Shown here one piece after another: positions 31,133 through 38,936 of a stretch of DNA of 39,582 bases. The DNA is taken from NCBI RefSeq assembly GCF_011839805.1, contig NZ_VWPY01000039.1:1-39582 (forward strand), given 5' to 3'. The notes under the pieces were generated by a model that saw nothing but the letters and a program-made list of their open reading frames with translations, had not been told where the DNA came from and ran no database searches. Origin of the DNA: Kineococcus rubinsiae. Its GTDB lineage: Bacteria > Actinomycetota > Actinomycetes > Actinomycetales > Kineococcaceae. Each line of letters starts with the position of its first letter. The first letter of the stretch is position 1. The translations under genes were made by a program, and so were the position numbers.

Positions 31133-32419
31133 TCAGCGCCGGCGCAGCGCGATCAGCTTGTCCAGCAGCGCGGACCCGTCCAGGCGCAGCCCGTCGTGGT
31201 GGTGCTCGTTCGTCACGTAGGTGCGGGCGCCGCGGACCGCGCGGGCCGTGGCGGCCGAGAACTCGTAGGGCACGAACATGTCCTCGACGTAGACGGCTGC
31301 GGCGAGGGGCACCTCGTTGTGCGCGAGCGCCTCCGGGTCGTACAGCGCCGGCCAGTCGGTGCGGGCCGCCAGCAGCTCCGCGGCCTCGCGCAGCCAGCGC
31401 AGGGCCGGGTCCTCCTCGAACTGCCACGGGTAGACGTGCTCACCCGTGAACCGGAACTCCCCTCCGGCGTCGAGGGCGAACTCGTCGAACTCCGCCCGGA
31501 CGCGCTGCGCGGACCAGTGCGTCGCCGCCCCCTGCGCGTAGATCGACTCGTGCAGCGCCGCGTACAGCGGCGCCCCCGCGAAGGACAGCACCGGCCCGAC
31601 GTCGAGCAGGAACTCCTCGCGCAGCCGCCGGGTGCCGCGCACGGTCGTGAACGGCTCCTCCAGCAGCAGGTGCAGCGCGTCGAAGCGCGACGTCGCGCCC
31701 AGGTGCGTGCCGAGCTGGCGGAACCGGCGCGACGACAGCCGCTCCCCGGTCGGAAGGAGCTCCACCTCGCCGTCCAGGTGCGCGCTGACCGCGGCCGTCA
31801 CGGCGAGGTCGCCGGGGTAGCGCGCGAAGAACTCCTCGTTGCGGCGCAGCGTCTGCCGGTAGGTGGCCCGGTAGACGTCGTCGGCGGAGGTGCGCAGCCC
31901 CGGCAGCCCGGCGGTGACGTAGACCTCGCGCAGGCCGTGCGGCGCGCGGGAGAGGTAGCAGGTCGCGACGAACCCCCCGAAGCTCTGGCCGAGCAGCGAC
32001 CAGGGGTCCCCGCCCAGCGCGGCGCGCAGCACCTCGGCGTCGGCGACGATCGCGTCGGCGCGGAAGCAGCCGAGGTGCGCGGCCTGCTCGGCGGGCGTCA
32101 GGTGGCCGAGCGTCGAGGCGTTCACGGGCGAGGACAGCCCCGTGCCGCGCTGGTCGAGCAGGACGACGCGGTGGTCCTCCAGCGCGCGGTCGAGCCAGCC
32201 GCCGACGAGGTCGGGGCGCGGCGAGCGGTGGCCCGGCCCGCCCTGCAGGAACAGCAGCCGTGGGCGGTCCTCGCCGCCGTCGCGGACGAACTCGCGGGCG
32301 AACACCTCGATGCGGGGCCCGTCCGGCGCCGCGTGGTCGAGCGGGGCCTCGACGACGTGGGCGGAGACGGTGTGACCGTCGATGCGGTGGGTCTGCGTCG
32401 TGACGGTCGGGGTGCGCAC
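31133..32419 (-). CDS. Proline iminopeptidase-like alpha/beta hydrolase
   Basis: A 428-residue serine hydrolase (peptidase family S33). LQGGPG (59-63) supplies the oxyanion region, DQRGTGLS follows, the nucleophile S146 is in GQSFGG (144-149) and the C-terminal HHHDGLRLDG region supplies the acid and His, with three histidines in a row. Length and the FVPYEFS segment fit S33 proline iminopeptidases, which remove N-terminal proline; some relatives act on other small substrates. GTG at 32419 has a CAGACT hexamer 6 bases upstream (leaderless candidate) and no ribosome site. Confidence 0.88.
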   Translation of the reverse strand: MRTPTVTTQTHRIDGHTVSAHVVEAPLDHAAPDGPRIEVFAREFVRDGGEDRPRLLFLQGGPGHRSPRPDLVGGWLDRALEDHRVVLLDQRGTGLSSPVNASTLGHLTPAEQAAHLGCFRADAIVADAEVLRAALGGDPWSLLGQSFGGFVATCYLSRAPHGLREVYVTAGLPGLRTSADDVYRATYRQTLRRNEEFFARYPGDLAVTAAVSAHLDGEVELLPTGERLSSRRFRQLGTHLGATSRFDALHLLLEEPFTTVRGTRRLREEFLLDVGPVLSFAGAPLYAALHESIYAQGAATHWSAQRVRAEFDEFALDAGGEFRFTGEHVYPWQFEEDPALRWLREAAELLAARTDWPALYDPEALAHNEVPLAAAVYVEDMFVPYEFSAATARAVRGARTYVTNEHHHDGLRLDGSALLDKLIALRRR

Positions 32420-32469
32420 GGAGCGAGTCTGCCCGAACGGCGCCCGGCGGTGTCTCCCCGCGCCCGACC

Positions 32470-34953
32470 TCAGGGGGCGAGGTCCCCCGCGACGCGGGCG
32501 AGGTGCTGCGCCGTCGTCCCGACCCCGGCGCGCACCACGTCGGCTGGGGTCCCGGTGGGCACGACGCGGCCGCCCTCGTCCCCGCCCCCGGGGCCGAGGT
32601 CGACGAGCCAGTCCGCGGCGAGCAGGACGGCCGGGTCGTGCTCGACGACCACGACGGTGCTGCCGCCGTCGACCAGCTCGTGCAGCAGGGCGAGGAGGCG
32701 GCGCACGTCGGCCGGGTGCAGGCCCGTCGTCGGCTCGTCGAGCAGGTAGAGGGTGCCGGCGACGCTGGTGCGCTGCAGCTCGGTGGCCAGCTTGATGCGC
32801 TGCGCCTCGCCCCCCGACAGCTCCGTGGCGGGCTGGCCCAGGCGCAGGTAGCCGAGGCCGATGGCCCGCAGCGCCTGCAGGCCGCGGACGGCACCGGGGA
32901 CGTCGTCGAGGGCCTCGCAGGCCTCGTCGACGGTGAGGTCCAGCACGTCGGCGATGCTCCGGCCGCGGTGGGTGACCTCGAGGGTCTCGGGGGCGTAGCG
33001 GGACCCGCGGCAGTCCGGGCACGGCGACCACGTGCCGGGCAGGAACAGCAGCTCGACCGCGACGGCCCCCTCGCCGCGGCACGTCGGGCAGCGCCCGGCC
33101 GCGACGTTGAAGGAGAAGCGGCTCGCGCTCCAGCGGCGCGCCCGGGCCGCCGGCTCCCGGGCGAAGGCGGCGCGGACGGCGTCGAACAGGCCGGTGTAGG
33201 TGGCGAGGTTGGAGCGCGGGGTGCGGCCGATGGGGCGCTGGTCCACCCGGATCAGCCGGGTGACGGCGTCGAGCCCGGAGACCGCGGCGGTGGGCCGGTC
33301 CACGGGGGCCGGCGGCTGCTCGCCAGCGTCGTCCTCAGCGCCCTCGTCCTCGTCGCCCGCGTCCGGGGCGGCGTCCGCACCCAGGTGCCGCGCGACCGCG
33401 TCGGCGAGGATCCCCGAGACCAGCGTGGACTTGCCCGCGCCCGACACCCCGGTCACGGCGGTGAGGGTGCCGAGCGGCAGGTCGACGTCGAGGTCGCGGA
33501 CGGTGTGCAGGCTCGCCCCGCGCACCTCCAGCCGCCCGGTGGGCGTGCGGGGGACGGCCCGCACGGGCACGGTGCGCGCCGCGAGGAACTCCCGCGTCAC
33601 CGACTCCTCGACGTCCAGCAGCCCCGCGACCGGGCCGCTGTGCAGCACCCGGCCGCCGCCGCCGCCCGCCCCGGGGCCCACGTCGACCAGCCAGTCCGCC
33701 GCGCGGGCGACGTCCATGTCGTGCTCGACGACGAGCACGCTGTTGCCGGCGTCGCGCAGCCCCGCGAGGACCTCCTGCAGGGCCGCGGTGTCGACGGGGT
33801 GCAGGCCCGCCGAGGGCTCGTCGAGGACGTAGACGACGCCGAACAGCCCCGACCGCAGCTGGGTCGCCAGCCGCAGCCGCTGCAGCTCCCCCGTCGACAG
33901 GGTCGGGACGCTCCGGTCCAGCGCCAGGTAGCCGAGCCCCAGGTCCACGACGGCGGCCGCGCGCTGCAGCAGGTCGCCCACGAGGACCCGGGCGGGGCCG
34001 TCGGAGGGGAGGTCCTGCTCCGCCAGCAGCCCGGCGAGGCGCTGCAGCGGCAGCGCCGACAGCTCGACGACGTCGTGCCCGGCGAAGCGCACCGCGAGCG
34101 CCTCGGGGCGCAGCCGCCGGCCGTCGCAGGCCGGGCACGGCCGCTGGTCGAGGTAGGCGCGCAGCCGCTCCTTCGTCACCGCCGACCCGGTGCCCGCGAA
34201 CGTCGTCAGCACGTGGTCGCGCACGCTGGTCCACGTCCCCCGGTAGGGCCGCTGGATGCGGTTCGCCTCGCGGACGGGGTGGACGGTGACGACCGGCTTC
34301 TCGTCGGTGAACAGGATCCAGTCCCGCTCGGCGCGCGGCAGGTCGCGCCACGGGACGTCCACGTCGTGGCCGAGCGTCGCGAGGACGTCGCGGAAGTTCT
34401 TGCCCTGCCAGGCCCGGGGCCAGGCCGCGATCGCCCCCTCGCGGATGCTCAGCGAGGGGTCGGGGACGACGGAGGCCTCGGTGACGGAGAACTCGGTGCC
34501 GACGCCGTGGCAGCGCGGGCACGCCCCCGCCGCGGTGTTCGGGCTGAACGCGTCGGAGTCCAGCCGCGGCGCCCCCGCCGGGTACTGACCCGCGCGGGAG
34601 AACAGCAGGCGCAGGGAGTTCGAGAGCGTCGTGACGGTGCCGACGCTGGACCGGGACGAGGCACCGGAGCGGTTCTGCCGCACGGCGACCGCGGGCGGCA
34701 CGCCCGTGACGGCGTCGACGTGCGGGGCGGCGACCTGCTGGATCAGCCGGCGCGCGTAGGGCGCGACGGACTCCAGGTAGCGCCGCTGGGACTCGGCGAA
34801 GATCGTGCCGAACGCGAGCGAGGACTTGCCCGAACCCGACACGCCCGTGAACACCACGACGGCGTCGCGGGGCACGTCGACGTCGACGTCGCGCAGGTTG
34901 TTCTCGCGCGCCCCCCGGACGCCGATGGACCCGTCGCCGATGGACCCGGTCAT
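32470..34953 (-). CDS. Class II UvrA-type ABC ATPase (UvrA2-like)
   Basis: An 827-residue UvrA paralogue, shorter than housekeeping UvrA (about 950). First Walker [10 protein letters not shown] at 37-45, [13 protein letters not shown] signature and [10 protein letters not shown]; second ATPase [24 protein letters not shown] and [16 protein letters not shown]. The third zinc module is intact (CPTC...CPDC); the first has lost its leading CxxC and retains only CPRC. An acidic linker ([12 protein letters not shown]) is in the middle. The long UvrB-binding/DNA-binding insert is shortened. Class II members are linked to drug tolerance or auxiliary DNA repair (family knowledge). ATG overlaps the lrp stop (ATGA), so it is operonic with the regulator. 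Confidence 0.92.
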   Translation of the reverse strand: MTGSIGDGSIGVRGARENNLRDVDVDVPRDAVVVFTGVSGSGKSSLAFGTIFAESQRRYLESVAPYARRLIQQVAAPHVDAVTGVPPAVAVRQNRSGASSRSSVGTVTTLSNSLRLLFSRAGQYPAGAPRLDSDAFSPNTAAGACPRCHGVGTEFSVTEASVVPDPSLSIREGAIAAWPRAWQGKNFRDVLATLGHDVDVPWRDLPRAERDWILFTDEKPVVTVHPVREANRIQRPYRGTWTSVRDHVLTTFAGTGSAVTKERLRAYLDQRPCPACDGRRLRPEALAVRFAGHDVVELSALPLQRLAGLLAEQDLPSDGPARVLVGDLLQRAAAVVDLGLGYLALDRSVPTLSTGELQRLRLATQLRSGLFGVVYVLDEPSAGLHPVDTAALQEVLAGLRDAGNSVLVVEHDMDVARAADWLVDVGPGAGGGGGRVLHSGPVAGLLDVEESVTREFLAARTVPVRAVPRTPTGRLEVRGASLHTVRDLDVDLPLGTLTAVTGVSGAGKSTLVSGILADAVARHLGADAAPDAGDEDEGAEDDAGEQPPAPVDRPTAAVSGLDAVTRLIRVDQRPIGRTPRSNLATYTGLFDAVRAAFAREPAARARRWSASRFSFNVAAGRCPTCRGEGAVAVELLFLPGTWSPCPDCRGSRYAPETLEVTHRGRSIADVLDLTVDEACEALDDVPGAVRGLQALRAIGLGYLRLGQPATELSGGEAQRIKLATELQRTSVAGTLYLLDEPTTGLHPADVRRLLALLHELVDGGSTVVVVEHDPAVLLAADWLVDLGPGGGDEGGRVVPTGTPADVVRAGVGTTAQHLARVAGDLAP

Positions 34954-35420
34954 CCGCGCGCCGCCCTCTGCAGCAGCGGCACGACGGTCGCGGGCAGGAC
35001 CTCCTCCAGGACGATGACGGTGCTGGAGCGCAGGACGCCGGGCACGGCGAGGACGAGGTTGCCGACGCGGTGCAGGTCGCGGGTGTCGCGCGCGACGACC
35101 CGGGCCAGCAGGTCCCCGTCGCCGGTGGTCGCGAGGACCTCGACCACCTCGGGGATCCCCGCGATCCCGGCCGTCGTCTCGGCCGTCTGCGACTGGCTGA
35201 TGGACAGCGTCACGAGCGCCAGCAGCGGGTAGCCGAGGGCGGCCGGGTCGACGCGGCGGCTCGGTGCCCCCAGGGCGCCGGACTCCCGCAGCCGGCGCAG
35301 CCGCGCGTGCACGGTGTTGCGGGCCAGCCCGAGGGTGCCCGCGAGGCCGAGGACGGTCGCGTCCGGGTCGTCGTCGAGGGCCAGGAGGATCCGGGCGTCG
35401 GTCGTGTCCACGGACGGCAC
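34950..35420 (-). CDS. Lrp/AsnC family transcription regulator
   Basis: A 156-residue regulator. N-terminal winged-helix with VDTTDARILLALDDDPDATV then LAGTLGLARNTVHARLRRLRESGALG as recognition part (about 1-60), and a C-terminal RAM ligand domain (about 65-140; VVEVLATTGDGDLLARVVA, the last containing the GDxDLLA effector motif). GTG at 35420 was chosen because GGAGG lies 10 bases upstream; a TTG at 35471 would start inside an operator palindrome. Ligand is unknown, most likely an amino acid or 2-oxo acid, because the divergent gene encodes a 2-oxo-acid decarboxylase. It is co-translated with uvrA2. Confidence 0.92.
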   Translation of the reverse strand: MPSVDTTDARILLALDDDPDATVLGLAGTLGLARNTVHARLRRLRESGALGAPSRRVDPAALGYPLLALVTLSISQSQTAETTAGIAGIPEVVEVLATTGDGDLLARVVARDTRDLHRVGNLVLAVPGVLRSSTVIVLEEVLPATVVPLLQRAARG

Positions 35421-35453
35421 GGTGCGCAGTCCTCCCCCTCCACCCCCGGCAAG

Positions 35454-35472
35454 GTTGAGCACCGTGCTCAAC
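35454..35472. promoter_or_regulatory. Operator 1: perfect 9-1-9 palindrome
   Basis: GTTGAGCACCGTGCTCAAC: two perfect 9-base arms around one base, between the divergent lrp and decarboxylase genes. It falls in the lrp leader or start region and is a natural site for the Lrp-family regulator encoded beside it. Confidence 0.75.
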
Positions 35473-35485
35473 GCCGGAGACGTCT

Positions 35486-35503
35486 GTTGCGCACGATGCT
35501 AAC
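35486..35503. promoter_or_regulatory. Operator 2: degenerate copy of operator 1
   Basis: GTTGCGCACGATGCTAAC retains the outer GTTG...GC/GC...AAC positions of operator 1. The centres of the two copies are 31.5 bases apart (three helical turns). It overlaps the -35 of the decarboxylase gene and a TAGCAT -10 (35501-35496) of lrp on the other strand. Confidence 0.6.
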
Positions 35504-35515
35504 CACCTCGACGCT
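35487..35515 (+). promoter_or_regulatory. Promoter of the 2-oxo-acid decarboxylase (leaderless)
   Basis: TTGCGC (35487-35492), 17 bases, GACGCT (35510-35515), then 6 bases to the GTG at 35522. Operator 2 covers the -35. Confidence 0.5.
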
Positions 35516-35521
35516 GACGAC

Positions 35522-37189
35522 GTGCAGCCGCTCCCCGGGACCGAGACCGTCACCGTCGCCGAGTACCTCGGCCACCGGCTGCTGCAGGCCGGGGTCGAGC
35601 ACCTCTTCGGGGTGCCCGGCGACTTCAACCTGACGCTGCTCGACGGGCTCGCGCGGGTCGAGGGCCTCACGTGGGTCCGCTCCCCCAACGAGCTGGGTGC
35701 CGGGTACGCCGCGGACGCCTACGCGCGCCGCCGCGGGCTGGCCGCGCTCGTGACCACGTACGGCGTCGGGGAGCTCAGCTGCTTCAACGCCGTCGCCGGC
35801 AGCGCCGCCGAGGACGTGCCCGTGCTGCACGTCGCCGGCTCCCCCGCCACCACCGCGGTGGCGCGCGGGGTGCTGCTGCACCACACCCTCGCCGACGGCG
35901 TCTTCGACCGGTTCTCGCAGGCCTACGCGCAGGTCACCGTGGTGCAGGAGACGCTCACGGCGCAGCGCGCGGCCGAGCAGGTCGACGCCGCCGTCCTCGC
36001 CGCGACCGTGCACCGCCGCCCGGCCTACCTCAGCGTGCCCGCGGACCTCGCGGAGCTGCCCGTGGACGCGACCCGGCTCGCGACCCCGCTGACGGCCGTC
36101 CCTTCCCCGGCCGACGTCGCGGCGTTCGGCGCGGACCTCGCCGGGCTGCTCGCCGGCGCCGAGCGCCCCGTGCTCGTCGTGGGCCACCTCGTCGACCGGT
36201 GCGGCCTCGCGGGTGCGGTCCTCGCGGCCGCCGTCGCGGGCGGCGTCCCGTTCGTCACGACGCTGTCGGCCAAGGGCTGCCTGGACGAGGACCACCCCCT
36301 CTTCGCGGGGACGTACGCGGGGACGATGGTCGACGCGTCCGCCGCCGCGCTGGTCGAGGCCGCGGACGTCGTCGTCCACCTCGGCGTCGTCATGACCGAC
36401 GTGCTGTCGGGGTTCTTCACGCACCGCCCGGCCGACGCGCGCACCGTGCGCCTGGAGGCCACGACGGCCGTGGTGGGCGACGGCCCCGCGCACGCCGTGG
36501 GCCTGGCCGACGCCGTCGGGGTGCTCGCGGAGCAGTTCGCCGCCCGCCCCGCCGCGGCGCCGGTGCCGCGCCCGGGCCCGCCCGCGCCGCTGGAGCTCGG
36601 CGTGGGACCGCTGACGCAGCAGGCGCTCTGGTCCGTCGTGCAGGACTGGCTGCCGTCGGGGACGGCGCTGCTCGCCGACACGGGCACGTCGTTCTGGGGC
36701 GCCGCCGGCCTGCGGCTGCCCGCCGACACGGTGTTCGTCGGGCAGCCCGTGTGGAACTCCATCGGCTACGCGCTGCCCGCCGTGCTGGGGCAGGGGCTCG
36801 CGGACCCCGGCCGCCGGCCCGTCCTGCTGATCGGCGACGGCGCCGCGCAGATGACGGTGCAGGACCTGGGCAGCACCGCTGCGGCGGGCGTGCGGCCGGT
36901 CGTGGTCCTGCTGAACAACGCCGGGTACACGATCGAGCGGGCGCTGCAGAGCCCGACGGCCGGCTACAACGACGTGACGCCCTGGGACTGGCACGGTCTC
37001 GCGGCCGCCCTGGTCGGGCCGTCGCTGAGCTACCACCTGGCGACCACCGCGGCGGAGCTCGCGCAGGCGCTCAAGGCCGCCGGGGAGGACACCGCGTCGT
37101 TCGTCCTCGTCGAGGCGGTGCTCGACCCCTTCGACGCGCCGCCGCTGCTGCGGGCCCTCGCCGAGCGGAACTCCGCGACGGCCGGCTGA
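35522..37189 (+). CDS. ThDP-dependent 2-oxo-acid decarboxylase (indole-/phenylpyruvate or pyruvate decarboxylase type)
   Basis: A 555-residue enzyme of the pyruvate/indolepyruvate decarboxylase family, which turns 2-oxo acids into aldehydes and CO2. ThDP glutamate E57 (RSPNELGAGYAADAYA), catalytic HH 120-121 (LLHHTLADG), GDG (438-440) and NN (465-466) of the ThDP/Mg motif, and E472 (NNAGYTIE) are all intact. Lrp/AsnC divergence suggests branched-chain or aromatic 2-oxo acids (Ehrlich-type pathway) rather than pure fermentation; pyruvate is not excluded. GTG start with leaderless promoter. Full length for the family. Confidence 0.92.
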   Translation: MQPLPGTETVTVAEYLGHRLLQAGVEHLFGVPGDFNLTLLDGLARVEGLTWVRSPNELGAGYAADAYARRRGLAALVTTYGVGELSCFNAVAGSAAEDVPVLHVAGSPATTAVARGVLLHHTLADGVFDRFSQAYAQVTVVQETLTAQRAAEQVDAAVLAATVHRRPAYLSVPADLAELPVDATRLATPLTAVPSPADVAAFGADLAGLLAGAERPVLVVGHLVDRCGLAGAVLAAAVAGGVPFVTTLSAKGCLDEDHPLFAGTYAGTMVDASAAALVEAADVVVHLGVVMTDVLSGFFTHRPADARTVRLEATTAVVGDGPAHAVGLADAVGVLAEQFAARPAAAPVPRPGPPAPLELGVGPLTQQALWSVVQDWLPSGTALLADTGTSFWGAAGLRLPADTVFVGQPVWNSIGYALPAVLGQGLADPGRRPVLLIGDGAAQMTVQDLGSTAAAGVRPVVVLLNNAGYTIERALQSPTAGYNDVTPWDWHGLAAALVGPSLSYHLATTAAELAQALKAAGEDTASFVLVEAVLDPFDAPPLLRALAERNSATAG

Positions 37190-37210
37190 GACACCCGGCG
37201 GCGCAGCGGT

Positions 37211-38125
37211 TCAGCCGGTGCCGGGACCCTGCAGCCGGCGCAGCGCCCGCTGCGCCAGCTCGTCCCCCGCGTCGGCCCCGGCGCGGAACTCCTCCTCCGC
37301 CGCGGTGGCGTCGCCGCGCTGCAGCAGCAGGACGCCGAGGTTGTGGTGGCAGTGGGTGTCGCCCGCCGCGATGCCCGCGCGGTACGCGTCCTCGGCGGCG
37401 GCGAGGTCGACCGCGGCGGGTTCGCCGTCAGGGGCGTCCGCGGGGTCCGGCAGGTCGTCGCCGGCGTGGAGGTTGCCCAGCGGCAGCCAGCACTCGCGCT
37501 GCCCGAGCTTCGCGCCGCGCTCCAGCTCGGCGCGCGCCTCGTCGCGGCGGCCCGTCTCGATCAGCAGCTGCGCCAGGTCCGCGCGGGCGCTGCCGGACAC
37601 CGCGGACCCCTCCCGCAGAGCGGGTTCCAGCGCGACGTCGCGGGTCCGCTCCCAGCGCCAGGACGCGAGGAGCCCGACGGCGGGCAGGTGCCCGGTCTCC
37701 GCGGCCCGCTGCGCGGCGGCCTCGGCGCTGCCCTGCTCCCCCTGCTCGTGCAGCAGCTGCGCCAGGCGCAGGAACCCCTCCGGGTCGCCCGCGTCCTCGC
37801 CCGCGCGGGAGTAGGCGCGCATGGCGCCGCTCAGGTCACCCAGCTCCTCCAGGACCGCGCCGAGGTTCAGCCACGCGTCGGTCTCCCCGGCCGTGAGCGC
37901 CCGCTCGTAGGCGACGACGGCCTCCTGCGGGCGGCCGAGCTCCCGGACGGTGTTGCCGACGTTGAACCAGACCCAGTCCTCGCCCAGCGCGACGGCCCGG
38001 CGGAAGCACTCCTCGGCCTCCTCCTGGCGGCCCTCCTCGGCGAGGTCGCAGCCGACGTCGACGAGGGCGTCCGCGGAGTCGGCGACCCACGCGGCGCGCA
38101 GCCGTTCGCCCAGCTCGTCCGTCAC
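37211..38125 (-). CDS. Tetratricopeptide/Sel1-like repeat protein
   Basis: A 304-residue soluble, helical protein with about eight TPR-like units from residue 15 to the end; clear units include EEAEECFRRAVALGEDWVWFNVGNT, EAVVAYERALTAGETDAWLNLGAV and AEEEFRAGADAGDELA. A non-helical Asp/Pro-rich loop (DDLPDPADAPDGEP) interrupts near 230. Such proteins are scaffolds; no partner is indicated. GTG at 38125 with GGAGG 9 bases upstream. Convergent with the decarboxylase, 21 bases apart. Confidence 0.88.
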   Translation of the reverse strand: MTDELGERLRAAWVADSADALVDVGCDLAEEGRQEEAEECFRRAVALGEDWVWFNVGNTVRELGRPQEAVVAYERALTAGETDAWLNLGAVLEELGDLSGAMRAYSRAGEDAGDPEGFLRLAQLLHEQGEQGSAEAAAQRAAETGHLPAVGLLASWRWERTRDVALEPALREGSAVSGSARADLAQLLIETGRRDEARAELERGAKLGQRECWLPLGNLHAGDDLPDPADAPDGEPAAVDLAAAEDAYRAGIAAGDTHCHHNLGVLLLQRGDATAAEEEFRAGADAGDELAQRALRRLQGPGTG

Positions 38126-38206
38126 GGCCGGAGCCTCCCACCCCGCCGACGGCCACGCACGGTCTCGAGCACCTGCGCTCCGGTGGCGCCGCTGAGGAGG
38201 TGCGGC

Positions 38207-38863
38207 TCAGGCGGTCCGGACGCGGGCGAGCAGCACGGGCTCGGGGTGCGCGGCCCAGGTGGCGTGCAGGGTCGCGCCCTCGCCACCGGCCCGCGCACCC
38301 GCCGGTCCGAGCACCCGCAGCACCTCCACCACGAGGCTCCCGGCGGTGACGACGGCCGGGTCGCCGTCCGCGACGACGCGCACCGGGGCGAGGTCGGGGA
38401 CGGGCTCGCCCGGGCGGCCGCTGCCGGCCAGGACCACGTCGGGCGCGCGGGGGCCGGGGTCGCCCTCGACGACCTCGTCGGCCTGCCGGCCGCCGGTCAG
38501 GACGGTCCGGGCGAGCGCGGCGACGAACACCGGGTCGGCGCAGCCGTCGTAGACGTGGCGCAGCCCCAGCACCGAGTGCTCCATCGTGCCGACCAGCGCG
38601 TGCTCGGCACCCGCCAGCGGCGCGGCGCGGTAGGTGAGCGGCACGTGCAGCAGCGGCCCGTCCCCGCCCGCCCGGACGACCATCAGCTCGACGCCCACCT
38701 CGCCGGCGGGGTCGTCGAAGCGCGCCGAGGCGACCTTGCGCAGCGCCCTCACCTCCTGCCGCGCCTCGCCCGAGCCCGCCGGGGACCAGGGGCGCCCGGG
38801 CAGCCACGCCTCGAGCAGCTCGAGCTTCGTCGGGCGGATCTCGGCGCGGTGGATGAGGGCCAT
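38207..38863 (-). CDS. Stand-alone maltokinase N-terminal cap-like protein
   Basis: A 218-residue protein starting MALIHRAEIRPTKLELLEAWLPGRPW, the start typical of the maltokinase N-terminal cap domain and of proteins named after Corynebacterium Cg0192. The body has strand-rich segments (EVGVELMVVRA, LLHVPLTYRAAPL, ALVGTMEHSVLGLRHVYDGC) usual for this group. No kinase domain follows, and none is adjacent. It may bind maltose- or trehalose-related sugars; misannotations as branching enzyme exist for this group, and this is not a branching enzyme. The ATG has TAGCAT 6 bases upstream (leaderless). Confidence 0.8.
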   Translation of the reverse strand: MALIHRAEIRPTKLELLEAWLPGRPWSPAGSGEARQEVRALRKVASARFDDPAGEVGVELMVVRAGGDGPLLHVPLTYRAAPLAGAEHALVGTMEHSVLGLRHVYDGCADPVFVAALARTVLTGGRQADEVVEGDPGPRAPDVVLAGSGRPGEPVPDLAPVRVVADGDPAVVTAGSLVVEVLRVLGPAGARAGGEGATLHATWAAHPEPVLLARVRTA

Positions 38864-38869
38864 GCCCGG

Positions 38870-38875
38870 ATGCTA
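38870..38875 (-). promoter_or_regulatory. -10 element TAGCAT for the cap-domain gene (leaderless)
   Basis: TAGCAT on the minus strand, 6 bases before the ATG start. Confidence 0.5.
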
Positions 38876-38936
38876 GGGCGGCGGCGGGTTCGCGCGGCGG
38901 GCGCATGGGCGGGCCGCCCGCGGGTAGTCGGGCCGC

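Noticed and set aside
35468-37036. A minus-strand open frame of over 500 codons opposite the decarboxylase
   Set aside because: The opposite strand codes for a clear ThDP enzyme; the antisense product has no recognisable motif.
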